In this document: positions 27,518 through 35,380 of the stretch, piece by piece
Position numbering within the stretch: the first letter of the stretch is position 1
How the letters are laid out: the number at the start of each line of letters is the position of its first letter
Assembly (NCBI RefSeq): GCF_024347535.1
Contig: NZ_AP025498.1
Location: forward strand, 248,001-312,000
Reading direction: 5' to 3'
DNA length: 64,000 bases
Origin: Vibrio kanaloae
Lineage (GTDB): Bacteria > Pseudomonadota > Gammaproteobacteria > Enterobacterales > Vibrionaceae
Position numbers and translations under genes: made by a program
The notes under the pieces: model-generated
Databases searched by the model: none
Seen by the model: the letters and a program-made list of their open reading frames with translations, nothing else
What the model was told of the DNA's origin: nothing

Positions 27518-30433
27518 CTAATTGTTTTTAGACACATCCAATTTATTCAGCAACGACGGATACCCCCAACCATTTTCGCCCGCCACCACTTGCTCTCCAG
27601 TCAAATACTCAAAGAGTGTCGGCGCTAAAGATCCGTTAGCTTCAATTTTCAATGGCTGAGAGTTTTCGCCAATTGGCGCTCCCCAGAATCCTATAAAGGC
27701 ATCTTTCTCTAAGTAATCCTCACCAGCATGACGCCCTGGCACCTTGGTGTTGTAGCCAATTCCCGCTTTAGGGAACAAGTTAACCGTGCCAGCCCTATCT
27801 TCAAGGTAGATATTAGCCAGTTGATTCACTGAATCTGGTCGAGGTGTTGGTTGCGTTAATGAAGTCCACTCTGCACTGCTACACCACGTTGTCACATCCG
27901 CCTTAACCGCTCGGTTAATACACTTTTCGACCAATTGAGAATATTGTGAAAAATCAGCTTCGCTTGGTGATGCTAGGTATGGGTTTAACCTTTGCGTATT
28001 GAGCAAAATCGGCGCTCGGTTGTCTTCCAATGACTCATAGAAAAGCTTGTCACCTTCACGTGTGATCAATTCATCAACCCTTTTTAAATCACGGTTGCCA
28101 ATCACACGAACAGCGCAACGTTGTTGATCACATGTGCTTTCTCTTACGACCATGTAATCCAGACTTTCAGGCAGGCGTTGCGCTATCTGATTAATGATGT
28201 CTATGTTCTGACCAGCTGGCGCTGCAATCGGAGACCACTGCGTGAGTTCTTGGTAAACCGGCTGAACCTGCCACCCTTGAGCCGAATTAAAGAAGTCCAT
28301 CATGAAGTTACCACCGGCAGTCGAGGCGACCACCACATCCAATTCCTTCGAGCTTGGGTAGCTTAGAGCATTGGTGATTTTAGGCCCTTCCCCCTCGTCT
28401 GAAGATATCTTCTTAACCACAATTGGATACTCTAGCTCTGCTTGTAAGCCTTCAAATACCTGCTTTTCGGGGTTGAGCGCGTAGAACACTGGCGTTAAAC
28501 CATGATCCCCAGCCATGCCCCATAGCGTTTTATCGTAAACGCCTGCACTGCGGTAGGTCGCTTCAATCTGACGAATCCAATAGTCCAGTCGGTTAAGCTC
28601 TCCCGTCGGCATCAGAATTTCGTCACTAAAAGGACCGGTAAAGTGTGCGAAGTGATCCGGCCATGGGTTATAAACCAAGGTATAGTCTGGCATCCCTTTT
28701 CCATCCAACTCGGCAAACTGAGTAATCGATTGTTTAACCTGAGCCTTCTTTGAAAGCTTAGTGAAAAAATCAAAGCCCGATATAGACAGGTACGCTTCAA
28801 TATCTTCAATCAAGGCTTCACGCTTTTCTCGTAGAACGGCTTCAACTTCAGAACGCTCCTCAAGCTCTTTGACGCAGCGTTTCTCACCGTAATCACGTAA
28901 CGACTCTCCTAAACCTAAGTTCACTAACCCATCATAAGTCGTGTGCGCATTCCAGTCGTACTGTGCGTTGCAGTTCAGCGTTTTGAGATAATCAAGGCGA
29001 TCAAACATGGTTTGTACCTTGTTGTTTGCCATCAACACATCCAACTGCAGAGCATCATTACCAAAGAAGTAATACGCTCGGTCGATCTCTCGGTCGACAA
29101 AATGAAAATTAGGGATACCCGTACCACCATTACCAGACACTTTTGCGCCCGTTTTAATGATCGGTAGGTTGCGTACACTGATTGTTGGAGTAGAAGAGAT
29201 ACCCACTCGGCTTATATTATTTCGATTCTCTTGATAGAGTTTTTTGAAGAACGGAAGATAATTCGGGTCACGATAGGTTTGTTCAGACAGAACCTCCATG
29301 AACCGAACCTGCTGTTGATGTTCAGGCTCGATCACTGTTTCTAGATTAGGTTTGTATTGCGCTCGGTTTTTATGATTCTGGTACGCCACCGAGATGAAAG
29401 GCGCATTCTCATCGACCAAGCCTTCGATCACCCCTTGCTGTAAACCATCAACCGTCACTTGAACCGCAAAGCGTTTGTTCTGTTGGGATTCTAAGAACTG
29501 AATGAGCGCATCAGGCTGGTCACTGAACGCTTGCTGCATCCAATCATCGAGCGCTTCTGCACGTTCTTCTTTAAACACAAATTGTCGGTAGGCTTTCAGC
29601 AAGTTTAAGCGCACAAAATCAATAAGAGTGACCGTCAGAGCTTGTGCTTTGTTATTCGGCTTATCGGCGTTTTCTGGTTTACCATCTTCTGCAATTGCCA
29701 GCATTGCAGATTTCATGTCACCGTCATCCATGCCCAATGCCGCTTTACCGATCAAATCAACGATGATCGGTTGAATCTGAGCGATGATCGCTAGATCTTC
29801 AGGGCTATTGGTTAAGTATGTGTAATTCGCGGGGAGCGTGTCCATATCCTGCCAAACACCAATTTCGAATAACGCATCGTAGATAATCACCATGTTGGCA
29901 ATGAACTGCTCATCGATACGAATACCTTCATGGTGACCTGTTGCTTCAGTCGAGGTATCTGGCTCTTTATGCTCTGAGACTGGCTCATCACCGACATAAT
30001 AGAGGCTATGTTCAAAGCCTTTTAAAGCCTCGTTATCATAGACTGTCGACAGATACCCTTTGAATACATCTTCACTACCCAAACCGGAATAGCGGTCGTA
30101 GTAACTATAGAGAAAATAACCTAAAGGAATTGAGTAAGTCGGGTTGGACAACTGAGCGATCACTCGCGCTTTCGTTTTAGCATCTAAAGGCAGCGCAAGA
30201 ATGTACGCATCTAATGTTACGCCGCCGATGGTGAAAAGTGCGGCATCGCGAGTGAGTTTGGCGGAGTAATCTAGGCTTGAAAGCACTTGATTCTTCAGTA
30301 CATCACTGGAACTGAACACCCCACCAATAACAGGCGTTGTCGACATATCGGCAAAACTAGGCGCCGACACTAGGGTCAACGAAAGGCTACTAAACAAACT
30401 GGCGTAGCGACGGGCTTGGGAATAGAAACGCAT
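27518..30433 (-). CDS. Large periplasmic alkaline-phosphatase-superfamily protein (971 aa)
   Basis: A 971-aa protein with a probable signal peptide cleaved after ...VSAPSFA. The metal-ligand pattern of the alkaline phosphatase / nucleotide pyrophosphatase superfamily is visible: a TGIPNFHF region (about 430), DHFAH at D593-H597 (DxxxH), GDHG at D643-H644, and RHAGED with H902. The N-terminal 350 residues match no domain I can name. Cysteines in CDQQRC and near CINR suggest extracytoplasmic disulfides. The family hydrolyses phosphate esters, diesters or sulfates. A role in releasing sugar phosphate or phosphate next to the Uhp system is attractive but inferred. Confidence 0.75.
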   Translation of the reverse strand: MRFYSQARRYASLFSSLSLTLVSAPSFADMSTTPVIGGVFSSSDVLKNQVLSSLDYSAKLTRDAALFTIGGVTLDAYILALPLDAKTKARVIAQLSNPTYSIPLGYFLYSYYDRYSGLGSEDVFKGYLSTVYDNEALKGFEHSLYYVGDEPVSEHKEPDTSTEATGHHEGIRIDEQFIANMVIIYDALFEIGVWQDMDTLPANYTYLTNSPEDLAIIAQIQPIIVDLIGKAALGMDDGDMKSAMLAIAEDGKPENADKPNNKAQALTVTLIDFVRLNLLKAYRQFVFKEERAEALDDWMQQAFSDQPDALIQFLESQQNKRFAVQVTVDGLQQGVIEGLVDENAPFISVAYQNHKNRAQYKPNLETVIEPEHQQQVRFMEVLSEQTYRDPNYLPFFKKLYQENRNNISRVGISSTPTISVRNLPIIKTGAKVSGNGGTGIPNFHFVDREIDRAYYFFGNDALQLDVLMANNKVQTMFDRLDYLKTLNCNAQYDWNAHTTYDGLVNLGLGESLRDYGEKRCVKELEERSEVEAVLREKREALIEDIEAYLSISGFDFFTKLSKKAQVKQSITQFAELDGKGMPDYTLVYNPWPDHFAHFTGPFSDEILMPTGELNRLDYWIRQIEATYRSAGVYDKTLWGMAGDHGLTPVFYALNPEKQVFEGLQAELEYPIVVKKISSDEGEGPKITNALSYPSSKELDVVVASTAGGNFMMDFFNSAQGWQVQPVYQELTQWSPIAAPAGQNIDIINQIAQRLPESLDYMVVRESTCDQQRCAVRVIGNRDLKRVDELITREGDKLFYESLEDNRAPILLNTQRLNPYLASPSEADFSQYSQLVEKCINRAVKADVTTWCSSAEWTSLTQPTPRPDSVNQLANIYLEDRAGTVNLFPKAGIGYNTKVPGRHAGEDYLEKDAFIGFWGAPIGENSQPLKIEANGSLAPTLFEYLTGEQVVAGENGWGYPSLLNKLDVSKNN

Positions 30434-30589
30434 CCAATATCCTTTAGGTCAAATTACTTTCATAAATACAACCTATTGTTTCAGCTCACTTTCATTAGTC
30501 AACTACGTTTACTTGTGCATCGTTCACTTATGTATTCGGAGTGAAAGCTTTAAGAATGATAAGCGAACCTTTACTTACGTCAATCAACC

Positions 30590-30928
30590 TTAAAGTTGCT
30601 TGCCACTACCGTCTTCCCATATCACTTCACACTCTTCTTTGATCGCTGCTGTTAATAGTTCAATCAGTGGGAAAGCTCTACTACTTATGTTGACAGGAAC
30701 TTCGGCACTATTGTCTTCGTTCTCGAGGTCGGTATCGTCTTGTTCTACAGGTTGGTTTTGCTCAGCTTCAATCTCCCTACGTAAGTTGTTCAACGCTTGA
30801 GGTACTTCTGCGGCATCAATAGCACCAGGAACCGTTCCGCTATGTCCAAGCATCTTAATAAAATGAAGTGCAACATCACCAAACATAGTGACGCTAGCAT
30901 GAGCTTTGCAATTAAAGGTAATTAACAT
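30590..30928 (-). CDS. DUF1840-family protein
   Basis: A 112-aa protein (MLITFNCKAHASVTMFGDVA...). The conserved start, LHFIKMLGHSGTVPGAI and the C-terminal FPLIELLTAAIKEECEVIWE match the DUF1840 family of small soluble proteins. The central part is acidic and low-complexity (EQDDTDLENEDN). The function is unknown. It is monocistronic, 157 bp upstream of the phosphatase-family start on the same strand. Confidence 0.8.
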   Translation of the reverse strand: MLITFNCKAHASVTMFGDVALHFIKMLGHSGTVPGAIDAAEVPQALNNLRREIEAEQNQPVEQDDTDLENEDNSAEVPVNISSRAFPLIELLTAAIKEECEVIWEDGSGKQL

Positions 30929-31208
30929 AATTAGTCTCTTTGAGTTTTATTGTATACAAACTATGTTGAGTAAATCTTTAGAAAGCAAGCGCATAATGAT
31001 GAAATAGATTCCATGATTAGACGCTCCAATGTAAGTTTACCACTATCCCGTCACATTCAGTGATACACATCACTGTATAAATCTCACTCAGCCACCTTTA
31101 ACATAGAACCTTGATAGTAGTCACACTAAATAGATGACAAAGGGTCCGCGTAGGTTGTTATTTAATCTAGTATTAATGCCATTATCAAATTTTAGTGGCA
31201 CAAATCAC

Positions 31209-32432
31209 ATGAACAGGCTAGTGGGCAGACACATAGAAGAAATGGCGGATATACGATCCACTCGAAAGCAAAAAATTGTCTACGCCTTCTCACTCATTGC
31301 CGCAGCTTTATTCATTTTTTACACTTGGGCTTATCTCCAAGGACAGCATTACACCTTGTTAACTTTCGAACTGTGCTTTGCTTTTATCGCAATATCAAAT
31401 GCAATTTATGTTAGAAAAGCCATTACCCCCCACTATTCTGAATTAATATTAAGTTGTGTACTATTAGTACAAGGCATTATTCTGTTCTTGCACAGCCACG
31501 CTATCCCAGACCGAATACTCTGGCTATACCCTATTTTGGCCGCAGTGATTTTCATCAATGATTTCAGAATTGGAGTCATCTTCAGCACCTCATTTTGTGT
31601 CTTTATCAGTATTCTAATTACGGCGCTACCTAGCAATTTTTCTTTGCCATTTAACAGTATTCATCGCTTTATTCTCAGCTTATTGATGATGAGCTTGGTA
31701 TGCCATACGTCAGCTTATTACTACACAAAAGCCGTGAGTTATATTCAGCGCCTGTATAAAGAAGGCATTGAAGACTTAGCCTACAGGGACCAACTCACAG
31801 GGCTAGCGAACCGTTGGAGCTTCGAAAGGTGGGCAACTGAAAAGCTCACGACCGTTGATAGTGAGCGATCACTTACTGCATTGGTCTTTCTAGATATTGA
31901 TGACTTTAAAAATATTAACGATAGTTATGGGCACGATGTTGGCGACAGTGTCTTACAGCATTTTGCCAATCGCTTAAGCAATAATATTCGAACCAGAGAT
32001 CGAAAACGTCATGAATACGATTATTCAATTGCACGCTTTGCTGGGGACGAGTTTGTTCTGATGCTCTACGATATTCCCAATCGCAAAGATTTAGACGGTA
32101 TTTTAAATAGGATTTGTGGATTATTCGAAAGCGGATGCCAAACTAACGAGAGAATCAAAGAGCTGACACTCAGCGTTGGCGTATCACTTTACCCGCAGGA
32201 TGCTAAAGAGTTACATGAGTTAACAAGATGCGCCGATAAAGCCATGTATGTTGCGAAACATTCAGGAAAAAACCGATACGCTTATTATCACGACAACCCG
32301 ACATCGACCTTAATAGAAGAGTTACCGACGAACCTAACCAGCTCAGAACCTGTTTCCTCTGAACTTGAAGATTGTCTTGAAGCGAAGGTTGAAGGGAACA
32401 ATGTGACGCAATTAAAAACTCGCCAACGCTAG
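31209..32432 (+). CDS. Membrane-bound diguanylate cyclase (GGDEF domain, AGDEF active site)
   Basis: The protein has an N-terminal region of about six membrane segments (about 20-180) and a C-terminal GGDEF domain (about 200-365) that synthesises cyclic di-GMP. The active-site loop reads ARFAGDEF (AGDEF at 278-282 from the start chosen) instead of GGDEF. Supporting motifs are DQLTGLANRWSFE, DIDDFKNINDSYGHDVGD and LSVGVSLYPQDA. No RxxD inhibitory site is seen at the usual distance. The start is uncertain: the frame opens at 31134, with further ATGs at 31209 and 31242, none with a strong ribosome site. Confidence 0.82.
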   Translation: MNRLVGRHIEEMADIRSTRKQKIVYAFSLIAAALFIFYTWAYLQGQHYTLLTFELCFAFIAISNAIYVRKAITPHYSELILSCVLLVQGIILFLHSHAIPDRILWLYPILAAVIFINDFRIGVIFSTSFCVFISILITALPSNFSLPFNSIHRFILSLLMMSLVCHTSAYYYTKAVSYIQRLYKEGIEDLAYRDQLTGLANRWSFERWATEKLTTVDSERSLTALVFLDIDDFKNINDSYGHDVGDSVLQHFANRLSNNIRTRDRKRHEYDYSIARFAGDEFVLMLYDIPNRKDLDGILNRICGLFESGCQTNERIKELTLSVGVSLYPQDAKELHELTRCADKAMYVAKHSGKNRYAYYHDNPTSTLIEELPTNLTSSEPVSSELEDCLEAKVEGNNVTQLKTRQR

Positions 32433-32468
32433 CCAACCCTGTAAGTTAGCCGCTATATAAATACCTTT

Positions 32469-32750
32469 TTAGCCCGCCATATACATCAGCCAAAGGCTGA
32501 CTAACCCGATGATGATAATCCATACCACTTGTCGTGCTCGGTTTGGGTTATTGCCTTTAGGTCTTACTACCGTTTTAAGAACAGTTTGCTTAGCCGACTG
32601 AATAAACGGAGCTTCAATCTCACGCTTTTTCACGCGACGCTTAACCGCGCTGTTCGCAACCTCTGTAAAACGCTGACTTTGATCCGTTGTAAAGTCGTTA
32701 TCAAAGCCCACCCGACCATTCTTTTCGCCATGTTTTTGCTGTACTGCCAT
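32469..32750 (-). CDS. Small basic protein with C-terminal membrane anchor
   Basis: A 93-aa protein. The first 70 residues are basic and hydrophilic (VKRRVKKREIEAPFIQS), and a single C-terminal membrane segment (VVWIIIIGLVSLWLMYMAG) ends at the C-terminus. The family is not recognised. AAGGAGG lies upstream of the ATG at 32750, which supports translation. It is convergent with the diguanylate cyclase gene. Confidence 0.65.
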   Translation of the reverse strand: MAVQQKHGEKNGRVGFDNDFTTDQSQRFTEVANSAVKRRVKKREIEAPFIQSAKQTVLKTVVRPKGNNPNRARQVVWIIIIGLVSLWLMYMAG

Positions 32751-32908
32751 AGCGGCCTCCTTGGCGGTCTACTCTACATCCAATTATAGACATAATTTTA
32801 TATTGTTACCTGTTCAATATTTTCGAATAAGTCACTCAAAGCTGTGCCGTCTACTTTTTGAATCAAATTACATAAACTACAGCTATTCAAGTTTATGAGG
32901 GTTTCAAA

Positions 32909-33781
32909 ATGACGAATGTAAGAGCAGTAGATCATGTGCTTGCAGCACATGCCACCTCAGATGGTGATGGTGTCAAAATCCAACGACTCGCTGGTTTTAA
33001 TAACGCACGCTTCTCTCCATTTTTGATGATTGATGAACTTAAGTCGGATGAAAGCAAAGACTATGTTGGCGGCTTTCCTCCACATCCTCACCGTGGGATA
33101 GAAACGCTCACTTACATGCTGCAAGGTCACTTCCAACATAAAGACCATATAGGGAATATTGGAGAGCTACGCAGCGGTGGCGCTCAGTGGATGGCTGCAG
33201 GTCGTGGCGTCATTCACAGCGAAATGCCAATGATGGAAGAAGGCACGCTGCATGGTTTTCAGATTTGGATAAACCAACCTGCAACACACAAAATGCAGCC
33301 AGCGCAATATCATGATTTTCAAAGTGAAAGTATTGCAGAGTATCTAAATGAACAAAGCGGTTTACTAAGAGTGATCGCTGGTGGATTTGAATTACATAAC
33401 AGAAATGAAAATGATTCAGAGGCTTTGCAAGCACAAGGTCCATTGCAAACGACAGGTGTGCCATTAAGCGTTGCGGATTGGCGAGCGAATTCAGGACAAC
33501 AAGTAACGCTAGAGACTCTAGTTGATCATAATGCCATGACTTATGTGTACCGAGGCACGATTCAGATCGGAGACAAAGTCATCAACCAAGGTCAACTGGC
33601 CCTGTTAACAAAAGCTGAATTGTTGTCTTTAGAAAGCCTAGAAGATTCAGGTGTGCTGATTTTTTCTGGTCAACCGATTAATGAACCGGTTGTGCACTAT
33701 GGTCCGTTTGTCATGAACTCGATGGAAGAGATTGAACAGACAATTCAAGACTACAACAACGGGATATTTGAAACTTATTAG
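32909..33781 (+). CDS. Pirin-family protein
   Basis: A 290-aa bicupin. It has the pirin metal-site motifs PHPHRGIETLTYML (two His) and GRGVIHSEMP (His and Glu), followed by the C-terminal cupin domain. Pirins bind iron; bacterial members include quercetinase-like enzymes and redox regulators. The substrate or partner is unknown. It is a single gene with a GAGGG ribosome site. Confidence 0.92.
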   Translation: MTNVRAVDHVLAAHATSDGDGVKIQRLAGFNNARFSPFLMIDELKSDESKDYVGGFPPHPHRGIETLTYMLQGHFQHKDHIGNIGELRSGGAQWMAAGRGVIHSEMPMMEEGTLHGFQIWINQPATHKMQPAQYHDFQSESIAEYLNEQSGLLRVIAGGFELHNRNENDSEALQAQGPLQTTGVPLSVADWRANSGQQVTLETLVDHNAMTYVYRGTIQIGDKVINQGQLALLTKAELLSLESLEDSGVLIFSGQPINEPVVHYGPFVMNSMEEIEQTIQDYNNGIFETY

Positions 33782-33905
33782 TGCTCTGGCTTTAAGCTTT
33801 GGCGAAAGTATTGAAAAGATTTTGTAACGAACAACGATTTAGTCATCCATTTGATGACTGTAAAAACAAGTGACACTATCCACTGCCGGTTACTATCACT
33901 TATTT

Positions 33906-33930
33906 AACCACGCTCTTGGAGCGTGGTTTT
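33906..33930. terminator. Terminator between pirin and ppnP genes
   Basis: A 10-bp stem AACCACGCTC / GAGCGTGGTT with a 3-nt loop, followed by TTTTTC on the plus strand. It lies between convergent genes, so it may serve both. Confidence 0.8.
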
Positions 33931-33960
33931 TCTTATTAGTCAGAGACTACTCGAAGGATC

Positions 33961-34242
33961 TTACAAATACTCACACAGGTAAGCTGTCGCTTCTTTTACC
34001 TGTAAGTCGAATGAAGAATCACCCGCAACGTCAAAAGACTCACCAGATTGGTATGTCGTCCAGTCATCATCGCCAACACGCTTTACAATCAAAGCACCTT
34101 TAACAACGGTCATTTTTTCTGGAGCCGCAGTACCAAACGTGTATTCACCAGCCGCCATCACACCAACACTCACATCAGCACCAGATTGGTTAAACGCTAA
34201 CGACTTAACGCCACCTTCAAAGTATGTGTTTTCTTTAATCAT
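33961..34242 (-). CDS. ppnP: Pyrimidine/purine nucleoside phosphorylase PpnP (YaiE)
   Basis: A 93-aa single-cupin protein with family landmarks (YFEGGVKSLAFN, MAAGEYTFGTAAPEKMTVVKG, SFDLQVKEATAYLCEYL). PpnP phosphorolyses a broad range of nucleosides to base plus pentose-1-phosphate. The full family length is present, with an AAGGAAG ribosome site before the ATG at 34242. It is monocistronic. Confidence 0.92.
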   Translation of the reverse strand: MIKENTYFEGGVKSLAFNQSGADVSVGVMAAGEYTFGTAAPEKMTVVKGALIVKRVGDDDWTTYQSGESFDVAGDSSFDLQVKEATAYLCEYL

Positions 34243-34548
34243 TGTACTTCCTTGTTATCTCAAAATTGCAATTATTGGGCTCAACGAATAAGCCTATGCG
34301 TAACTCTAGGTGATCATTGTTTTAACCAATTCGAGACTGTCCTACAAGAAATAAATACGCATAGCTTAGTCATTTATGGAATTCGATTTTATTGGTAGCA
34401 TAAATGCTGAGGTAAAGATTAAAAACCGCCAACGCAACCAAATTTTTTGGAACATTCGATCCTGCTTCTAACTCTTAGAACAATTTTTGCAAACTAAGGT
34501 TTTAGTTAATAGAATCTAAAACAATATCAGTCGAAAAATGAAGAGATA
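34243..34548. other. Intergenic region between divergent ppnP and DUF2850-like gene
   Basis: 306 bp without a supportable gene. It is AT-rich and presumably holds both promoters. I see no convincing repeat or RNA structure. Confidence 0.6.
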
Positions 34549-35013
34549 ATGGCAAAAAATCCGACTAAAAGCAGAGATCTACTTGCCAACTTGCTACTCT
34601 ACGGCTTCCTATTCGCTGGCTTTATGATTGCCCTCAGCGCTGGTTATTTTGCTTACCAAACCCACCAACAATCTGTCAGCCCAAGTAATGTCTATGGCAC
34701 ATGGATAGAGATTGCTGCTCCACCTTACAATACCGATATCCTTACGCTTTCTGATAAGGGCGTGATAATGAACCATCGCCTCATCAGTACTGCATTTGAT
34801 TTTGATGGTCAGATTGTCACCATCAACACTGGTTCTGGAAAGACAGTTTACACAATCAGTGGCACTTACGATTCGCCTCGTTTAAAGCGATTGGTTCCTA
34901 GTACTCCTTCTCAACAGTTCATTAAAGAAGGCTATGAAGATACTGCAATCGGTGATACTCATAGTATCATGCAACAACGACGTGCTTCATTAGCTGAGCA
35001 ATTCAAAAGATAA
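34549..35013 (+). CDS. Membrane-anchored DUF2850-like protein
   Basis: A 154-aa protein with one N-terminal membrane segment (LLLYGFLFAGFMIALSAGYF) and a periplasmic domain with VYGTWIEIAAPPYNTDIL, consistent with the Vibrio DUF2850 family as I remember it. The function is unknown. It lies upstream of the chitinase gene on the same strand, but with a 367-bp gap, so it is probably a separate unit. Confidence 0.7.
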   Translation: MAKNPTKSRDLLANLLLYGFLFAGFMIALSAGYFAYQTHQQSVSPSNVYGTWIEIAAPPYNTDILTLSDKGVIMNHRLISTAFDFDGQIVTINTGSGKTVYTISGTYDSPRLKRLVPSTPSQQFIKEGYEDTAIGDTHSIMQQRRASLAEQFKR

Positions 35014-35300
35014 CCCTGCGCAAGATCTCCCTCCGGCCAGCCTTTTTACCAACACCCTTAGCTTTGTGATACCGCTTCAATTCACGGTATTTCTTATAGT
35101 TTGTCACAAATTTTTATAACTTCATGTCGTGCAATTTCACTTATGAGATCTTCTTAATGAACATTGTTTTGTTTTATAAAACATGGACTCAGCCTCTCAT
35201 TCACTAAGCAACAGATTTGTAACAAGGTACAATTTTTTAGTTGTCCATCGAAAATAGATTTATTTTCAGTTCTGAAATTAAAACTCTCTCGAATACTGAC

Positions 35301-35358
35301 GGGGAAGCTCCATCAAAACTGACTGGAGCCGTTTATGGGGCCATTTGGTTCCGTAACC
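35301..35358 (+). other. Possible structured leader upstream of the chitinase gene
   Basis: Two short hairpins are visible in the last 80 bp before the start: GCTCC (35307-35311) with GGAGC (35325-35329), and GGTT (35347-35350) with AACC (35355-35358). The rest of the 367-bp gap (35014-35380) shows no gene. A regulated 5' leader is possible but weakly supported. Confidence 0.3.
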
Positions 35359-35380
35359 TTCAAGGAATGAGAGAAAAAGT

